A stretch of 64,000 nt of DNA, from positions 477,428-541,427 of the forward strand of contig JACRPA010000006.1 in the NCBI GenBank assembly GCA_016214145.1, written 5' to 3'. Within the stretch, counting starts at the first letter, position 1. Each line of letters begins with the position of its first letter. The notes beneath the pieces were generated by a model. It was not told the origin of the DNA. It saw only the letters and a list, made by a program, of their open reading frames with translations, and did not search any database. Position numbers and translations under genes: made by a program. Positions 15,821 to 25,095 of the stretch are shown here, piece by piece. The stretch comes from Rhodocyclales bacterium (lineage in GTDB: Bacteria > Pseudomonadota > Gammaproteobacteria > Burkholderiales > Rhodocyclaceae).

Positions 15821-18800
15821 ATGCGCCGTGATTTCCTCCTGCGGCTTGGATTGATTGCCGGGATCGCCGCATTGTCGCCCCAGGCTTTCGCGGCAGCCTG
15901 CACCTCGGTCGCCTCTGGCAACTGGAATGCGGCTGCAACCTGGAGCTGTGCCGGATTGCCTGCCGCGACGATACCCGGTCAGAACGCCGCCGATACGGCC
16001 ACCATCGCCGCCACCCATACGGTCGCCGGAAATTTCGCCACCACCATCGCCGCCCTGACGGTGAATGCGGGCGGCGTGCTCAACATGCAGGGCGTCAACC
16101 TGACCGTGAATGGGGCCATCGGGGTCAGCGGAACGCTGGCGCACACGACTGCCGGCGGGACCAAGACCTATATAGGCCTGGTGACCGTCAATGCCGGCGG
16201 AGTCTGGAGCAACACGGCCAACCAGGCCGTCACCTTCCGCGGCGGCATCACGCACAACGGCACGACGTTCAATGCCGGTACCGGCACCCAGACCTTCAAC
16301 ACCAACAGCCAGGCGCTGGCCGGTTCCAGCGCCATGACCTTCGGCGGCATCGTCGCGGTGGTGGGAGCGGTGACGCTGACCAACAACAACACCAGCACGG
16401 TGACCATCACCGGCAACCTGACCGGCTCGGTGGCCGGCTCGACCTTCGTCAATGCCGCCAACGCCACGCTGAGCTACGGCGGCGCGGCGGCGCCGATGGC
16501 CACAGGGGTGCTGACGGCGACGGCCGTCCCGAACACAGTGATCTACAACCGCAACGACGGCGGCCGGCAACATCACGGTCAACGGCAACCTGACGGTGAG
16601 CGCCGGCATTCTGGCGCTGGCGGCGACGACCTCGCAGGTGAACGGCACGACCAGCGTCAGCGGCACGCTGAGCATGACCACCGCCACCAAGACCTTCGTC
16701 GGGGCGGTGACAGTCAACGCCGGCGGCGTGTGGACCAGCTCGGCGGCGGGGACGGCGGTGTTCCGCGGCGGCATCACGCACAACGGCACGACGTTCACGG
16801 CCGGCATCGCCCAGTTCAACACCAACAACCAGGCGCTGGCGGGCGCATCGGCGATGACCTTCGCCGGCGCGGCAGTGACCATCACCGGCACCCTCAACGG
16901 CACGGTGGCCGGCTCGACCTTCACCAACGGCGCCAATGCCACCCTGAACTACGGTGCGGCGGCGGCTCCCATGGCGACCGGGGTCCTGAATGCGGGCGCC
17001 AATCCGAACGCTGTGAATTACAACCGGGCCGGCGCGCAGACCGTCAGGCTGCCCGTCGGCAACACCTACCACCACCTGACGCTGTCCGGCAGCGGCGTGA
17101 AAACCCTGCCGGCCGCTGCGCTGGCCATCAACGGCAATTTCACCCTGGCTGGCACGGCAACCACGACTGCGGCCGGGGCGCTCACCGTGGGCGGCAATTT
17201 CACCATCGGCGCGGGCACGACCTTCAATGGCGCCACATTCAGCCACAGCGTCGCCGGCAACTTCTCGAACAGCGGCACGTTTACCGCCTCGACCAGCACC
17301 ATGACGCTGAATGGCGCCGCCGCGCAGACCATCGGCGGCGCGGTCGCCACGACGTTCTACCGGCTGACGATCAACAACACTTCGGGCGGCGTGACCCTTT
17401 CGGGCGTGAATGCCACGGCGACCAACCTGCTGACCTTCCAGAGCGGCATCGTCACGACCGGCGCCCAAAGGCTGATCCTGGCCGCCCCCGCGAATTGCAC
17501 GACCGGGGTGAGCCGGCCAGGGAGCGGCCATGTCGCCGGCTTCCTGCAGATGCGCGTGCCGGTGGGCAATCCAACCTGCACCTTCCATGTCGGCGATGCC
17601 ACCGATTATCGCGGGGTCACGCTGTCGTCCTTCAGCAGCGGCGTCACGACGGCAGGAGACCTGACCGTTTCGGTTACGCAAACGGCGGGGGACCATCCGA
17701 ACATCGCCACTTCCGGCCTCGACGACCTGGGCAGCGTGAACCGCTACTGGACGATCAGCAACAGCGGGCTGGTGATTGGCCTGCCAGGCACATACAGCGC
17801 AACCTTCAATTTCATTGCAACCGACCTCGACGGCGGGGCGCTGCCCTCGACCATGGAGGTCGAGCGCTACCTGGCCACCTGGAACACTACCGGCATCGGC
17901 ACGCGCACGGCCACCAGCACCCAGGCCACCGGCATCAACGGATTCGGCGATTTTGCCGTCGCCCGCAAGAAATCCGTTGTTTCCAGCTTCAACGGCTGCA
18001 GCAGCGGCGACACTTGCCCGCGGACGACGGCCAAGCTCAACACGCGCCTCGCCAATGGCCAATTCGCGCTCTACCTGGCGGCCTTGAAGCTGGACGGCAG
18101 TGTCGCGACCGCCTTCAACGGCAGCGCGACGGTGTCCCTGGTCGGCACCATCGCTTCGGGCGGGGGGGTGGGCGCGGATAACTGCCCGACGGCGGCGCTC
18201 GATCTGAACCAGTCGCTCGGCCTGCTGGCCTTTACCAACGGCAAGCGCACCCAGACGGCCATAACCGTGAACAACGTCTATCGCGACGTGCGCGTCAAGT
18301 TCGTCTGCACGGCCGTGGAATGCCCGCCCCTCGGCATCACGGTCTGCAGCAACGACAACTTCGCCATCCGGCCGGACAACTTCACCATTACCGTGCCGGC
18401 TGCTTTCGTCAAGACGGCCGGCGATACGACGGTCGGCGACACCTTCAGCCTGGACGCGGTGGCGAAAGGCGGGGGTGCGGACGTTGCCAACTACAATGGC
18501 ACGCCCCAGACCGATGCGAGTTTGGCTGCCGCGACCAGCTCGGGGCCGAACAACAATGGCGCACTGACCGGCAGCTTCGGCGTCGCCGCCGGCGGAGTCG
18601 CCAGCGGGACCTTCGGCTATAGCGAGGCGGGCTACTTCGCGCTCGGCATCGGCGCGGTGCATGACAGTGGCGCCTCGCGCTTCACCGCCGCCGATTCCTT
18701 CCCCGCCGAGTGCACCGACGATTTCAACAATACTTACACGGCCACCGATCCGGCGGCCACGGTCGGCTGCAGATTCCGCAATCAGGCTGCCAGCGGCGCC

Positions 18801-19715
18801 ATCGGACGATTCACCCCGGACAGGTTCGTCCTCATCGGCAGCCCGGCGGTGACGCCGTATTGCGGCAGCGGGGCGACCGGCTTCACCTACGAGGGCCAGG
18901 CGCAACTGGGGCTGACCTTCACGCTGGAAGCGCGCAACAAGGCCGACGTCCGCACGCGCAATTACGACGACACCTATCTTTTTGGCAAGGGGCTGGTCGA
19001 ACCGCTGGCCGAAAACAACGACAACGATGTTGACTTGAGCGGAAGGCTCAACCACGCCTCGTCGGGCTGGCCGGTCTGGTCCGACGGGCGCTTTGTCGTA
19101 AGCAAGCTGGGCACGTTCAGCCGGCCCGGAGCGAGTCCGGACGGGCCTTACGACTCCCTGGAAATCGGAGCCCGGGTGACCAAGGCGCTTGGCACCGACG
19201 GCGACGCCGACGGCATCAAGGTCAGCCCGGAAAACATGACCATCGGCACGAAAAAAGGAGTGAAGCTGCCGGGAACCACCCGCGTGCGCTTCGGGCGCCT
19301 GCGCCTGGCGAACGCCTCCGGCTCGGAACTCTACGGGCTGCCCGTGCCGATGAGCGCCCAGTACTGGAACGGCACCGGTTTTGTCACCAACGGCGCCGAC
19401 GCCTGCACCACGGTCACGAGCGGCATGATCACCCTCGGCAATTACCAGCGCAGCCTGAATGCCGGCGAAACCACGCCGACGGTGGGCGGCGCCTTTGCCG
19501 CCGGCGTCGGCAGCCTGATGCTCTCGGCGCCCGGGGCGGGAAACCAGGGCAGTGTCGATCTCCGCGTGGATCTGTCGGGCCAGCCCTGGCTCCAGGGCCG
19601 CTGGGATGCGGTGGATCAGGGCGCGGACGGCAATTTATACGATGACGACCCCTCCGCGCGGGCCACCTTTGGCGTTTTCAGGGACAGAGTGTTGTATCGG
19701 CGCGAAAACTACTAG
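15821..19715 (+). pseudogene. mshQ: MshQ-like surface protein, interrupted by a frameshift near 16555-16562
   Basis: Together the two frames encode about 1,297 residues, the large MshQ-type protein ending an MSHA structural operon. Frame 1 starts at ATG 15821 with a signal peptide (LGLIAGIAALSPQAFA) and reads sensibly to about 16556. From about 16563 the reading continues one base later (AGNITVNGNLTVSAG), open to TAA 19715. One extra G in GACGGCGG would explain it. The first part has repeated Thr/Asn/Gly-rich modules (HNGTTF twice). The C-terminal 580 residues, from about 17975, are Cys-containing and resemble the DUF6701 domain of MshQ proteins. A sequencing error, true decay or phase variation are all possible. 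Confidence 0.75.
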
Positions 19716-19722
19716 GAATTCA

Positions 19723-19751
19723 TTGACTTTGGGAATCAGATAATCTACCTT
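19723..19751 (+). promoter_or_regulatory. Candidate promoter of the second MSHA unit (mshI onward)
   Basis: TTGACT (19723-19728) and TACCTT (19746-19751) are separated by 17 bp in the 70-bp AT-rich gap after mshQ, the largest gap within the locus. It would let mshI-J-K-L-M-N be expressed apart from the structural genes. A better -10, TAATCT at 19741, has poor spacing. Confidence 0.4.
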
Positions 19752-19785
19752 AACGACATTAGCTAACTAATTGTCAGGACAGGAT

Positions 19786-20712
19786 TTGTTCAAGGCGGGG
19801 AAAAGACAAGGGTGGCTCGCCTTTGAATTCGCCGACGGCGCGGTCAGCATTGCAAACGTAATACGCAGGACAGGCAGCCACCCGAGACTCGAAATCTGCA
19901 ATTCCTATCGCTGCGAAGGAGGCGAACTCGACACGCTCATTCGCCTGCGCAAGTCCCTCAAGCTCGACGCTTTCCGCTGCACGCTGAATCTGCAATTCGG
20001 CGAATACCATTTTCTCCAGGTCGATCCACCCAATGTTCCAGCCGACGAGCTCAGGCAGGCGCTGCGCTGGAGCATCAAGGGCATGGTCGATTTCCCCGTC
20101 GATCAGGCCACGCTCGATGTGCTCGATGTGCCGGCCGACAAGGAAGGCCATGCCAAGGCGCGCTTCCTCTATGTCGTCGTCGCCAGCAACGATGTCATCG
20201 GGCGCCATGTGCGCCTGTTCCAGGATGCGGGTCTCGATCTGGCCGCCATCGACGTTCCCGAAATGGCCCAGCGCAACGTATCGGCCCTTTTCGAAGCGCA
20301 GGATAGAAGCATCGCCATGCTCGGCTTCTCCGGCGCCGGCGGACTGCTGACTTTCGGCTATCGCGGCGAGCTGCTCTCGGCCCGCCGCATCGACGTTTCC
20401 CTGAAGCAGCTGGTCGAAGCGGGAGAGGATCAGCGCCAGGCGATGTTCGAGCGCATCGGCCTCGAACTGCAGCGCTCGCTCGACACTTTCGAGCGGCAAT
20501 TCACCTTCGTCAGCCTCGGCAAGCTCGTCGTCAGCCCGATCGCCGAGGAGATCGGGTTGTCGTCCTACCTCGCCGGCAACCTGTATGTCGGCGTGGAAAC
20601 GGCGGATCTCGGCAAGGCGATGGACCTCGACAAGGTGCCGACGCTGCGCCAGCCCGGCAGCCAGGCGCAGCGCATGATGCTCGTCGGCAGCGCCATGCGG
20701 AACGGGGATTGA
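19786..20712 (+). CDS. mshI: MshI, PilM-like pilus assembly protein
   Basis: A roughly 308-residue cytosolic protein with an actin-like PilM/GspL fold. Recognisable parts are LRQALRWSIKGMVDFPVD, common in MshI/PilM, and RRIDVSLKQLVEAG. It would bind the N-terminus of the following PilN-like protein. TTG 19786 is preferred over TTG 19771 because AGGA lies six bases upstream of it. Either way the gene begins with a rare codon. No membrane segment is visible. Confidence 0.8.
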   Translation: MFKAGKRQGWLAFEFADGAVSIANVIRRTGSHPRLEICNSYRCEGGELDTLIRLRKSLKLDAFRCTLNLQFGEYHFLQVDPPNVPADELRQALRWSIKGMVDFPVDQATLDVLDVPADKEGHAKARFLYVVVASNDVIGRHVRLFQDAGLDLAAIDVPEMAQRNVSALFEAQDRSIAMLGFSGAGGLLTFGYRGELLSARRIDVSLKQLVEAGEDQRQAMFERIGLELQRSLDTFERQFTFVSLGKLVVSPIAEEIGLSSYLAGNLYVGVETADLGKAMDLDKVPTLRQPGSQAQRMMLVGSAMRNGD

Positions 20713-20714
20713 CC

Positions 20715-21401
20715 ATGAGCCGCCAGATCAATCTCTACAATCCGGATTTGCGCAGCATCAGGGAATTCTTCTGCGCCCGCACGCTGGTCTTCGGGGCGGC
20801 GGCGGTGTTTGCCCTCTCCATCGGGGCCTACTCGCTCTTCACCTATCAGGCGATCGGCCGCGGCGACCAGGCGCGCGCGCTGGACCTCCGGATCAGGAAG
20901 TTGAACGATGAAAGCGCTGCGCTCTCGTCCGAGATTGCCGGACGCAGCAAGAGCTCCGAACTGGAGCGGCAATTGCAGCAACTGGAGGCGCTTGCCGCGG
21001 CGCGCGAGCAGGTGGCCGCTTCGCTGGCGCAGGGCGCGGGCGGACCGTCCGGCGGCTTCTCGGAATACATGCGTGCGTTTGCCCGCCAGACCCTGTCCGG
21101 CGTCTGGCTGACTGGTTTCACCATCGGGGCGGACGGTGGGGACATGACCATCAGCGGGCGCGCGCTCAATCCGGACCTGGTGCCGTCCTACATCGCGCGG
21201 TTGAACAAGGAGCCGTTGCTGCAGGGAAGAAAGTTCGCGCAGTTCGCCGTGAAGCAGCCTGCCGGCGAGCGCACCGCGCCAGTCGTCGCGGCCGCTGCGC
21301 CGGCTCATCCGGAGGGGCAGCGGACCGCGGTCCCTTTCCACGAATTCCTGCTGGTGTCGTCGGCTGCGGGGGGCGCGCAGCGCGGGGGCGGGATGCAATG
21401 A
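20715..21401 (+). CDS. PilN-like MSHA assembly protein (MshI2)
   Basis: A 228-residue bitopic protein: short cytosolic N-terminus starting SRQINLYNPDLR, the PilN signature that docks on PilM; one membrane helix at about 25-45; then a periplasmic coiled coil and a ferredoxin-like domain. It starts 2 bases after mshI. In some MSHA loci this is called mshI2. It overlaps mshJ by an ATGA junction. Confidence 0.8.
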   Translation: MSRQINLYNPDLRSIREFFCARTLVFGAAAVFALSIGAYSLFTYQAIGRGDQARALDLRIRKLNDESAALSSEIAGRSKSSELERQLQQLEALAAAREQVAASLAQGAGGPSGGFSEYMRAFARQTLSGVWLTGFTIGADGGDMTISGRALNPDLVPSYIARLNKEPLLQGRKFAQFAVKQPAGERTAPVVAAAAPAHPEGQRTAVPFHEFLLVSSAAGGAQRGGGMQ

Positions 21402-22084
21402 AGGAGAAGCTGAAAAAACTGCTGGCCCGCTTCGATGCGCTCAACCGCCGGGAGCGCATTGTCGTGTCGGTCGCCGTCTGGCTGGTCGTGCTGTTCGTGA
21501 TGGACACGCTGGCCATCACCCCGGCGCAGCGCCAGAGCGGGGCGATGGTGAAAGCCATCACCGACAAGCAGGCCGAGCTTGTACGCAGTGAAACGGAACT
21601 GGCAGGCCTGCGGAGCCAGCGGGCACAGGATCCGGATGCCGCCGCCAGGGCGCGCATCGCGGAGTTGCAGAAACGGATCGCCGTCATCGACGACCAGCTG
21701 AAGAACGCCAGGACGCAGATCGTGCCGCCGGAGAAGATGGCCGGCCTGCTCGAGCAGCTGCTTCGCCGCAACAAGCGGCTGGAACTGGTGAGCCTGCGCT
21801 CGACCGCGCCGGAGTCCATGGGCAAGGCGGAAGGGGCGGCCGGCGCCGACAAGGGCGCGCCGGCGCAGGGGAAGGGACCGGCCGAGGCGCTTTATCGCCA
21901 GGGCATGGAGCTGACTTTGAGCGGCAGTTATGCGGACATGCTGGATTACGTGGTGCAGATCGAGCAGTTGCCGTGGAAGATTTTCTGGGGGCGCCTGGAC
22001 ATGAAGGTGGACGAGTATCCGCGCGCCAGGCTGGTGCTCAACGTATATACGCTGAGCCTGGACAAGACCTGGCTGAGCATTTAG
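21398..22084 (+). CDS. mshJ: MshJ, PilO-like assembly protein
   Basis: A 228-residue bitopic membrane protein with a cytosolic stretch rich in Lys and Arg (1-22), a helix near 25-43, a coiled coil (about 45-110) and a periplasmic domain (LTLSGSYADMLDYVVQIEQLPWKIFW) typical of PilO/MshJ. Together with the PilM/N-like proteins it makes the alignment complex linking the platform and the secretin. The ATG overlaps the previous stop. Confidence 0.83.
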   Translation: MKEKLKKLLARFDALNRRERIVVSVAVWLVVLFVMDTLAITPAQRQSGAMVKAITDKQAELVRSETELAGLRSQRAQDPDAAARARIAELQKRIAVIDDQLKNARTQIVPPEKMAGLLEQLLRRNKRLELVSLRSTAPESMGKAEGAAGADKGAPAQGKGPAEALYRQGMELTLSGSYADMLDYVVQIEQLPWKIFWGRLDMKVDEYPRARLVLNVYTLSLDKTWLSI

Positions 22085-22086
22085 GC

Positions 22087-22500
22087 ATGATGAAGAACAT
22101 ATCGCTCCAGCATCTGATGACGGCCTGCCTGGCGCTGGCGTGCAGCGCATGGCCGCTTGCCGGCGGCGCGCAGGGTCTGGCCGATCCGACCCGGCCGCCG
22201 ACGCACCTGATCGATCCGGCCAGGGGCGGCATGGCGCAGGGCGAGGTGTCGTCGAATCCGCTGCAATCCATCATCCGCAGCGGCAAGACGCGCAAGGCGC
22301 TTGTCAACGGGGAATGGGTGAGAACCGGCGACAAGGTGGGCACCGCGGTGGTGGATGGCATCGGCGATGCCGAGGTGGTTCTGAAGCAGGAAGACGGCTC
22401 GAAGGAAACGCTCAAGCTGTACCCCGACGTGGAGATCAGCAAGAGCAAAACGAAGCAGCGCGCTGCGCAGTCGACCAAGCCGGCGGGCGCCAAACAATGA
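22087..22500 (+). CDS. mshK: MshK, PilP-like periplasmic protein
   Basis: A 137-residue exported protein: signal peptide (about 1-28), then LADPTRPP, the motif shared by MshK and PilP-type proteins, and a small beta domain (LQSIIRSGKTRKALVNGEWVRTGD) with a Lys-rich tail. It probably joins the inner-membrane complex to the MshL secretin. Tandem ATGs at 22087 and 22090 are both possible starts. Confidence 0.8.
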   Translation: MMKNISLQHLMTACLALACSAWPLAGGAQGLADPTRPPTHLIDPARGGMAQGEVSSNPLQSIIRSGKTRKALVNGEWVRTGDKVGTAVVDGIGDAEVVLKQEDGSKETLKLYPDVEISKSKTKQRAAQSTKPAGAKQ

Positions 22501-22513
22501 TAGGAAACACGCC

Positions 22514-24229
22514 ATGAACAGGCTGATACTCATCTTCATAGCAATCCTTGTGGCGGCTTGCGACATGGGGCCGCGCCGCGGCGTGGTGAAGGAGTCCATC
22601 GACGCCGAGATGAAGCAGGCGGCGGAGAACCGCAAGGCGGCCCCGCCCGACGCCGTGCAGCAGGCGCTGATGTCGCCGCTGGGCGCCGCTGCGCCGGGCA
22701 AGCCGCGCGAACAGCGTTTCGACCTGAACGTCAGCAATGCGCCGGCCAGCCAGGTCTTCATGGCCATCGCCTCCGGCACGCGCTACAGCATGATCGTCCA
22801 TCCGGAAGTCACCGGTGCGGTGTCGGTCAACCTCAAGGATGTCAGCATCGGCGAGGCGCTCGATGCCCTGCGCGAGCTGTACGGCTACGAATACAAGGTG
22901 CAGGGCAATCGCATCTTCATCCATCCGGTGTCGATGCAGTCGCGCGTCTTCCAGGTGAACTACCTGACCTCCCTGCGCCAGGGCCGCAGCAATACGCGCG
23001 TGACGTCCGGTTCGATCACCACCGCGAATCCCGCCGGCACCGCGCCGGCGGCCACGCCCGGCGGCCAGCCGCAGCCGACCGGCGCGCCGAGCACGCAGAC
23101 GCTGGATGGCAGCCTGGTGACGACCAGCAGTCGCAGCGACTTCTGGAGTGAGCTGGAAACCGCGATCAAGGCCATCATCGGCGGCGGGCAGGGCGGGCGC
23201 AGCGTCGTCATCTCGCCGCAGGCCGGCCTGCTGGTGGTGCGCGCCATGCCGGGGGAACTGCGGGAGGTGGAGAATTTCCTGCGCGCTTCCCGCGTCACCG
23301 TCGAGCGGCAGGTGATGCTCGAGGCGAAGATCCTGGAAGTGCAGCTCTCCGAGGGCGCCCAGGCGGGCATCAACTGGGCCGGTTTCAACAAGCACGGCGA
23401 CCACGGCTTCTCGGTCGGCGCCGATCCGGACTTGTTCAACGTACCGGGCAGCTCGCTGCCAGGTGTGCGGCCGGGATCGATCGCCACCACGGCGGGCGCT
23501 GCCGCCACGCTGGGCCAGGTGCTGGCCAAGCCCTTCGGCGGCGGCATCCTTGGCCTGGCCTTCCAGACCGGCAGTTTCGCCGCGCTGCTGTCCTTCCTTG
23601 ACACGCAGGGCAGCGTGCAGGTGCTTTCCAGCCCGCGCATCGCCACCATCAACAACCAGAAGGCGGTCCTCAAGGTCGGCACGGACGAGTTTTTCGTCAC
23701 CAACGTGACGACGACCTCCTCGACGACGGGCAGCAGCACAACGACCTCGCCGACCATCACCGTGCAGCCCTTCTTCTCCGGCATCGCCCTCGACGTGACG
23801 CCGCAGATCGACGAGGACGGCAACATCATCCTGCACGTGCGTCCCTCGGTGAGTCAGGTCACGGAAAAGACCAAGAACCTCGATCTGGGCACGCTCGGCA
23901 CCTTCACGCTGCCGCTGGCGTCCAGCGCCATCAACGAGAGCGACACCATTGTGCGCGTGCGCGACGGCAACGTGGTGGCCATCGGCGGCCTCATGCAGCA
24001 GACGCAGACCGACGGCACGAGCAAGGTGCCGGGCGTCGGCGATGTCGCTTCCGGCCTGGGCGGCCTGTTCAGGCACGGCAACAAGTCCCTGACCAAGCGC
24101 GAGCTGGTGGTGCTGATCAAGCCCACCGTGATCCATAGCGACAGGCAGTGGCAGGACGATCTCGAGCGCACGCGCGACCGTTTCCAGGGCATGGTGCCGC
24201 CCGAGCCGCGGCAGGCGCAGGGTCAGTAG
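22514..24229 (+). CDS. mshL: MSHA pilus outer-membrane secretin MshL
   Basis: A 571-residue secretin lipoprotein forming the pore through which the pilus leaves. The signal ends in the lipobox LVAAC, with Cys at about residue 16. N-domains follow (RFDLNVSNAPASQVFMAI and VSVNLKDVSIGEALDAL), then a Thr/Ser/Pro-rich loop. The secretin domain (about 260-560) holds ERQVMLEAKILEVQLSEGAQAGINW, VLSSPRIATINNQKAVLKVG and DTIVRVRDGNVVAIGGLM. Length is usual for MshL. Confidence 0.93.
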   Translation: MNRLILIFIAILVAACDMGPRRGVVKESIDAEMKQAAENRKAAPPDAVQQALMSPLGAAAPGKPREQRFDLNVSNAPASQVFMAIASGTRYSMIVHPEVTGAVSVNLKDVSIGEALDALRELYGYEYKVQGNRIFIHPVSMQSRVFQVNYLTSLRQGRSNTRVTSGSITTANPAGTAPAATPGGQPQPTGAPSTQTLDGSLVTTSSRSDFWSELETAIKAIIGGGQGGRSVVISPQAGLLVVRAMPGELREVENFLRASRVTVERQVMLEAKILEVQLSEGAQAGINWAGFNKHGDHGFSVGADPDLFNVPGSSLPGVRPGSIATTAGAAATLGQVLAKPFGGGILGLAFQTGSFAALLSFLDTQGSVQVLSSPRIATINNQKAVLKVGTDEFFVTNVTTTSSTTGSSTTTSPTITVQPFFSGIALDVTPQIDEDGNIILHVRPSVSQVTEKTKNLDLGTLGTFTLPLASSAINESDTIVRVRDGNVVAIGGLMQQTQTDGTSKVPGVGDVASGLGGLFRHGNKSLTKRELVVLIKPTVIHSDRQWQDDLERTRDRFQGMVPPEPRQAQGQ

Positions 24230-24248
24230 GACTGAGGGGAGGGGCGAT

Positions 24249-25082
24249 ATGTATCTCAACCATTACGGCCTGACTGAATTGCCCTTCGGCATCACGCCGG
24301 ACACGACTTTCGCCTTCTGCACCACCGCTCACCAGGAAGCGCTCAATACCCTGCTCATCGCCGTGAAGAGCGGCGAGGGCTTCATCAAGATCACCGGCGA
24401 GGTCGGCACCGGCAAGACGCTGTTGTGCCGCCGCTTTCTCACCGCTCTGGACGGGGATTTCGTCACCGCCTACCTGCCCAACCCCTACCTGGAGCCGCGC
24501 ACCCTGCTGCTGGCCCTGGCGGAGGAACTGGGCGTCGAGTTGCCGAGGGATGCGGACCAGTATCATCTGCTCAAGTCGCTCAACCAGGCGCTGGTGGGTT
24601 TCGCGGGGCAGCGCAAATCCGTGGTGGTATGCCTCGACGAAGCCCAGGCCATGCCGCTGGAAACCCTCGAAGTGCTGCGCCTGCTCTCCAACCTCGAGAC
24701 GGAAAAGCGCAAGCTGCTGCAACTGGTCCTCTTCGGCCAGCCGGAGCTCGACACGAAGCTTTCCAATCCTTCCGTGCGCCAGTTGCGCCAGCGCATTTCG
24801 TTCAGCTACCGCCTGGGCGGATTGAAGCGGAACGAGATGGAACTGTATCTGGCGCATCGGTTGCACGTGGCCGGCCATCGTGGCGAACGCGTCTTCAAGT
24901 CCGGCGCGAGCCGCCTGATCCACAATGTGACGTCGGGCACGCCACGGCTGGTGAACATCCTGGCCCACAAGGCCCTGCTGTCGGCGTATGGCGAGGGTCG
25001 GCAGCAGGTGACGGCAGGGCATGTGAAGACGGCGATCGGCGACACCGAGGGCGTGCGCATGCCGCGCTGGGCGTTCTGGTAA
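24249..25082 (+). CDS. mshM: MshM, ExeA-like AAA ATPase
   Basis: A 277-residue cytosolic ATPase of the ExeA/GspA group. The opening LNHYGLTELPFGITPDT is diagnostic. Walker A is GEVGTGKT near residue 45 and Walker B VVCLDEAQ near 122. It carries no C-terminal peptidoglycan-binding domain, unlike full ExeA. It may help secretin assembly. A GAGGGGAGGGG ribosome site precedes the ATG. Confidence 0.9.
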   Translation: MYLNHYGLTELPFGITPDTTFAFCTTAHQEALNTLLIAVKSGEGFIKITGEVGTGKTLLCRRFLTALDGDFVTAYLPNPYLEPRTLLLALAEELGVELPRDADQYHLLKSLNQALVGFAGQRKSVVVCLDEAQAMPLETLEVLRLLSNLETEKRKLLQLVLFGQPELDTKLSNPSVRQLRQRISFSYRLGGLKRNEMELYLAHRLHVAGHRGERVFKSGASRLIHNVTSGTPRLVNILAHKALLSAYGEGRQQVTAGHVKTAIGDTEGVRMPRWAFW

Positions 25083-25095
25083 CACGGCCGATCCG

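Noticed and set aside
16449..19055. An 868-codon minus-strand open frame opposite mshQ
   Set aside because: Composition is a low-complexity mirror of the Thr/Gly/Ala-rich mshQ modules. It has no ribosome site or family motif, and the plus strand carries the signal peptide and the family domain.
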